Source: Cristatella mucedo
Taxonomy: Eukaryota > Bryozoa > Phylactolaemata > Cristatellidae
NCBI GenBank assembly: GCA_009760855.2
Contig: WPIO01000014.1
Location: 955,001-1,019,000, forward strand
Direction of reading: 5' to 3'
Length of the DNA: 64,000 nt
The notes under the pieces were generated by a model that saw nothing but the letters and a program-made list of their open reading frames with translations, searched no databases and was not told the origin of the DNA. Below, piece by piece: positions 62,401 through 64,000 of this stretch. Position 1 is the first letter of the stretch. Every line of letters begins with the position of its first letter. The position numbers and the translations under genes are program-made.

Positions 62401-64000
62401 GGGGGCTCGGTCGGTGTGCCCGCTCCCTTGGTGGCCACATCGTAAGCGCCGTGCGTGTGCCTCCGCTGCACCGAGTGCCAGGACTTGACGGGCGACGGAG
62501 TCGAGCAGCCAACGGCACCGTCGTCCGAACCGCTGGCCGCCGGCTGCAGCGGCTCCGACGCAGGAGGGGGCGGCGGTGGGGGCGACTTTCGGCGCAACTT
62601 GACCCTCGGAGTGGGCTGCTGCTGCTGCTGCTCCTGCTGCTGCTCCTGCTGCTTCGGCAGCCCGACCGGGAGGATGGCCGGACCTTTGCCGCTGTCGCCG
62701 GCGCTCTTGTCGACGCCTGCCCGCGGGCTCGGTTTGCCTGCTGCTCGTGGCTGAGGCTCGGCGCTCGACTCGAGGCGTCCGCCGCCGCCGGCGCCGCTGA
62801 CCGGCACAGGCGCAGTGCTGGCGGCTGGCGGCACTGCTCTAGCGACAACCAAAGGTCGCTGGACGGCGGCCGGCTGGACGACGTGAGGCTGCTGAGTGCC
62901 GCCGTTCGCTTCGGGTTGGCATGCGGTGGCGCTGCCACCACCAACCGGATGTCTCAAGCAGCCAGCTGCTGCATCAGCCACGTCGGCTGCTGCTGGCGCC
63001 GGCACTGCAGCTACGGATGCCTTGCTGCCGCGCTGGGTGCTGGCTGGAGGAAGGCGAGGGGTGGCTTCGAGAACGTCATTGCCGAAAGCTCTGGTGCTGC
63101 TTCTGCTGCCGGCTGGCAGTGGCAGCTGTGGCTTCAGCATGGGCTTCTGTGGTGGGCACAGCCGCGGTTTTGCGGGCACGCGAGCAGTCGGATCACCAAA
63201 ATCACTGCCACTGCCACTGCCACCACCGGCGATGCCAGTGCCGTGCCACGGCACCGCGTCGGCAGCGCTTTCAGCGTGGCCCGGCACAGCTGCTGACGGC
63301 TTTACCCGCTGGTCGGCAGCGCCAGCAGCGTCGGCCAGCTGCAAAGCAGCTTCGCAGGGTGCACTGCCGTCTCCTGCAGCTGCGCCACGATGCAAAGCGT
63401 GGGTGGCAGCAGCCGAGGATGAGCTGCCGTCACCAGCGCCCTCGGCGACGGCGAGTCGAACTTCTGCTTCCGGTTTGGTCGTCCTCAGCAAAATGCCGAA
63501 AGAAGCAGCGCTGCCACTCGCGACTAAAGCTGCTTTCGTTGTCGCCGTTGCCGCCGGAGGAGCCTTTACGTTGGCCGAGTTCCGGCCTGCTGAGTCGCTG
63601 CCCGCTGTTTGAGCAGCCGGCGGAGCAGGCTGAGGTCGATTGCTCGAACGTAGTGCGCTCCGGGTGAATGCTAGCGTGCCGTTTTGGGTTGCCGGCTCTG
63701 ACTGCTGCTGCTGCTGCTGCTGCAGGTGAGCGAGGCCCCCGCCGCCACTGGCGCCGACAACGAGCTCAACGGCAGCAGCCGCAGACGCCGGTCGCGGAGA
63801 CGGCTGAACGTCTGGTCTGGCAACCGCAGAATGACGAACGCTAGCTGCCGTCGCAGCATGAGAGCGATCGGTGGAAGAAGTCTCCGGCGTGAAGACGCCG
63901 TCGCGCACCACCGCGAGCTCAGGCGCACCAGCCGGCGCACGGCGAGCGTGCAGAGGCGTCCAAGCGGCAGTCACGTCAAACTGGCCGTGAGAGCCGTGCT
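53371..64000 (-). CDS. Unidentified gene, 3' part: Ala/Pro/Gln-rich, probably disordered protein
   Basis: Six phase-compatible exon candidates run leftward: beyond 64000 to 62342, 62037-61630, 61495-61187, 58230-58191, 53869-53783 and 53408-53371. The reading frame is open to the window edge, so the start lies outside. The product is dominated by Ala, Pro, Ser and Gln with poly-Gln and poly-Pro runs, as in disordered scaffold proteins. Short ordered-looking pieces are EPPWVRMAADREKR and EPEFMKRFRERKERRK. The first resembles the EPxWxxMAxxK-type motif I recall from vertebrate CRACD (KIAA1211)-like actin-capping regulators, but this is a weak recollection and not an identification. The phase between 61187 and 58230 does not match, so at least one exon there is missing from this model. 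The gene converges tail to tail on MMUT. Confidence 0.6.
53580..53690. repeat. CAG/CGGCAA-type imperfect repeat
   Basis: Units of cagcggcaa and cagcggcag variants fill about 110 bp inside the last intron proposed for the minus-strand gene. Reading frames through it give only poly-Ala, poly-Thr or Leu-Pro strings. Confidence 0.85.
53783..53869 (-). CDS. Unknown gene, basic exon EPEFMKRFRERKERRK
   Basis: The acceptor is tgtgtttgcag and the donor gtgtgc. It encodes ASKDKVDAGAAVQ then EPEFMKRFRERKERRK, a strongly charged, probably helical segment, 28 codons, phase 1 to 1. It contrasts with the low-complexity DNA around it. Confidence 0.55.
53961..54046. repeat. Perfect 42-bp tandem duplication
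   Basis: tcacggagttaccgaggtta starts copies at 53961 and 54003. It lies in the intron just upstream (on the minus strand) of the 53869-53783 exon. Confidence 0.95.
54727..54772. repeat. 13-bp inverted repeat
   Basis: gatggagcctcgg and ccgaggctccatc are separated by 18 bases. Confidence 0.8.
54850..55400 (+). repeat. Unclassified interspersed repeat, family D, copy 2
   Basis: Blocks: gggtacctttcaaaagac, gtgttgacgatttccac, cagaagtaaaccgtaaac, ttgctcccaacttgcagaac, gtacatgtttgcagctcgtt, cttacagtgtagcttagtgc, cttgtaaattcc. It then runs on into ctaagttctgctctaatagt and similar sequence shared with copy 3. Confidence 0.7.
55410..55610 (+). mobile_element. LINE 3' end remnant
   Basis: gacaacatttaaaacgaagc and tcacctacctgttcctccat recall the TTFKRNLKT-HLF end of ORF2. 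Then come tgaagtgcctgcaaatagat, ttagttctcgcagggtgctc and TAA repeats at 55580-55601. Confidence 0.6.
55785..55980 (+). repeat. Unclassified interspersed repeat, family C, worn copy
   Basis: gagagcttttcgtagggcag, aagtctaagcagctttcggt, agccagcagacatctcgtgc and aaacataactgagtcagggg keep the family order; the first block is lost. Confidence 0.55.
56880..57749 (+). mobile_element. CR1/L2-type LINE, 3' fragment with open frame
   Basis: Open from about 56886 to the stop at 57512: SARNLGVIFQSDLSLDDH, RLDFCNSLLTGLPACAIRR, PLLADLHWLPVKQRIDFK, LTTFKRNLKTFLFRTAF. A 3' UTR with gcaaatgtaaagcgcctag and an ATT repeat follows (to 57749). It lies antisense to the minus-strand gene, in its large intron. Confidence 0.9.
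57900..58075 (+). mobile_element. tRNA-headed SINE, family A
   Basis: tttagcccagaggtcaaggt (A box), a short internal duplication of the gatcgaggtcaaggtgaatg segment, gggctcgagccctatgg (B box), tail gatcgagattgagttctctt, agggtgctatacagatg and ATT repeats. Confidence 0.8.
58191..58230 (-). CDS. Unknown gene, candidate 40-bp micro-exon
   Basis: Flanked by a strong acceptor (gctcatttttcag) and a strong donor (gtgagttt) on the minus strand. In phase 0 it reads IALNGASDRSGSA plus one base; the other two frames contain stops. Its end phase fits the next exon at 53869. It sits within a repeat-rich stretch. Confidence 0.45.
58718..59690 (-). mobile_element. CR1/L2-type LINE, decayed 3' part
   Basis: Minus-strand fragments in several frames: LKICSASISPVASARNLGVL, FQSDTPL, ACRYLHSLSPAYLF-like and a degraded TTFK end. 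The 3' UTR and a TAA/ATT repeat lie at 58718-58735. A second, shorter tail of the same kind sits directly beside it at 58655-58717. Confidence 0.8.
60303..60445 (+). mobile_element. tRNA-headed SINE, family A, the best-preserved copy
   Basis: tggtttggcccagtggttaa (A box), ggtcgtgggctcgagccctg (B box), gcgccggaatagagattaag, ttctcttaggatgatgtaaa. A- and B-box spacing is that of a tRNA head, so it would be transcribed by RNA polymerase III if active. Confidence 0.8.
60465..61035 (-). repeat. Unclassified interspersed repeat, family D, copy 3
   Basis: The reversed copy: gttttacaaggcatacaact, ctaccaaggttcgacaagtt, tgcttccgggttaaacgtgg, ctttcgaaaagtaccctaaa. It matches the other two in order. An open frame of about 90 codons in the minus direction has no counterpart in the other copies. 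Confidence 0.65.
61187..61495 (-). CDS. Unknown gene, exon downstream of SLTKDF
   Basis: The acceptor is ctcttcttccag and the donor gtgagt after GTGTGCTTTC. It completes an Asp codon, then encodes GHLVISTASPAGVSQPLVE and continues for 102 codons, Ser- and Arg-rich, to GALEAVCF. It ends in phase 1, which does not fit the phase-0 start of the next exon found, so an exon is missing in between. Confidence 0.5.
61630..62037 (-). CDS. Unknown gene, Ala/Pro-rich exon
   Basis: The acceptor reads acgatcgttgcag on the minus strand and the donor is gtgagt after TTTG. The exon completes a Glu codon, then encodes VAPRSTLAAPVGSESVRAAV through NDENKPPPLRAALGSPL and GGGGSLTKDF: 135 codons, phase 1 to 1. Both phases fit the neighbours. 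Confidence 0.6.
62342..64000 (-). CDS. Unknown gene, large low-complexity exon (5' end outside window)
   Basis: The frame is open for more than 550 codons from the window edge (HGSHGQFDVTAAWTPLHARR) to the donor gtgagc after 62342, in phase 1. Seven Gln lie near 63703-63724 (CAG repeats), a QQEQQQEQQQQQ run near 62620-62655, and a seven-Pro run after RRKS. The exon ends VQRRHTHGAYD, EPPWVRMAADREKRGSLIGG. The length of this open frame in compositionally biased DNA is suggestive, and the phase match to the next exon supports it. Confidence 0.65.

Noticed and set aside
62451-63667. Plus-strand open frames of 238-281 codons
   Set aside because: Shadows of the long minus-strand exon; they mutually overlap in different frames and have no splice support.

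Overview
The window is nuclear DNA of an animal, most likely an invertebrate. The evidence is a split gene with GT-AG introns for a mitochondrial B12 enzyme, many CR1/L2-type LINE fragments, tRNA-derived SINEs, Tc1/pogo-type DNA transposon remnants and very long simple repeats. The phylum cannot be decided from the sequence alone.

Layout. (1) 1-24.6 kb is gene-poor. It holds AT, GT, GA, CA and CT simple repeats (the CT tract at 21.64-22.04 kb is about 400 bp), SINE copies on both strands, LINE 3' ends, a pogo-like DNA transposon (18.2-19.3 kb) and a 5'-truncated LINE (23.1-24.15 kb, minus). (2) 24.6-49.5 kb holds a complete plus-strand gene for mitochondrial methylmalonyl-CoA mutase (MMUT). 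I traced 18 coding exons at base resolution from 25326 to 48980; every junction is phase-compatible, giving 729 codons, plus a probable presequence exon near 24959 (about 752 residues; human MMUT has 750). Two of its exons carry local tandem duplications: a complete decayed copy of exon 3 just upstream of the real one, and a 65-bp duplication covering the acceptor and 5' part of exon 9. (3) 49.5-53.3 kb is repeat-rich spacer. (4) 53.4-64.0 kb holds the 3' part of an unidentified minus-strand gene that runs off the right edge. It has a very long Ala/Pro/Gln-rich exon, then smaller exons, ending in a basic/acidic tail. At least one exon, between 61.2 and 58.2 kb, was not found. The two genes converge tail to tail.

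The tRNA-headed SINEs and the CR1/L2-like LINE copies end in nearly the same 3' sequence followed by ATT or ATTA repeats, which looks like a LINE-SINE partnership. Two further unclassified interspersed repeat families recur in the window. The two genes show no functional link; they are simply neighbours.
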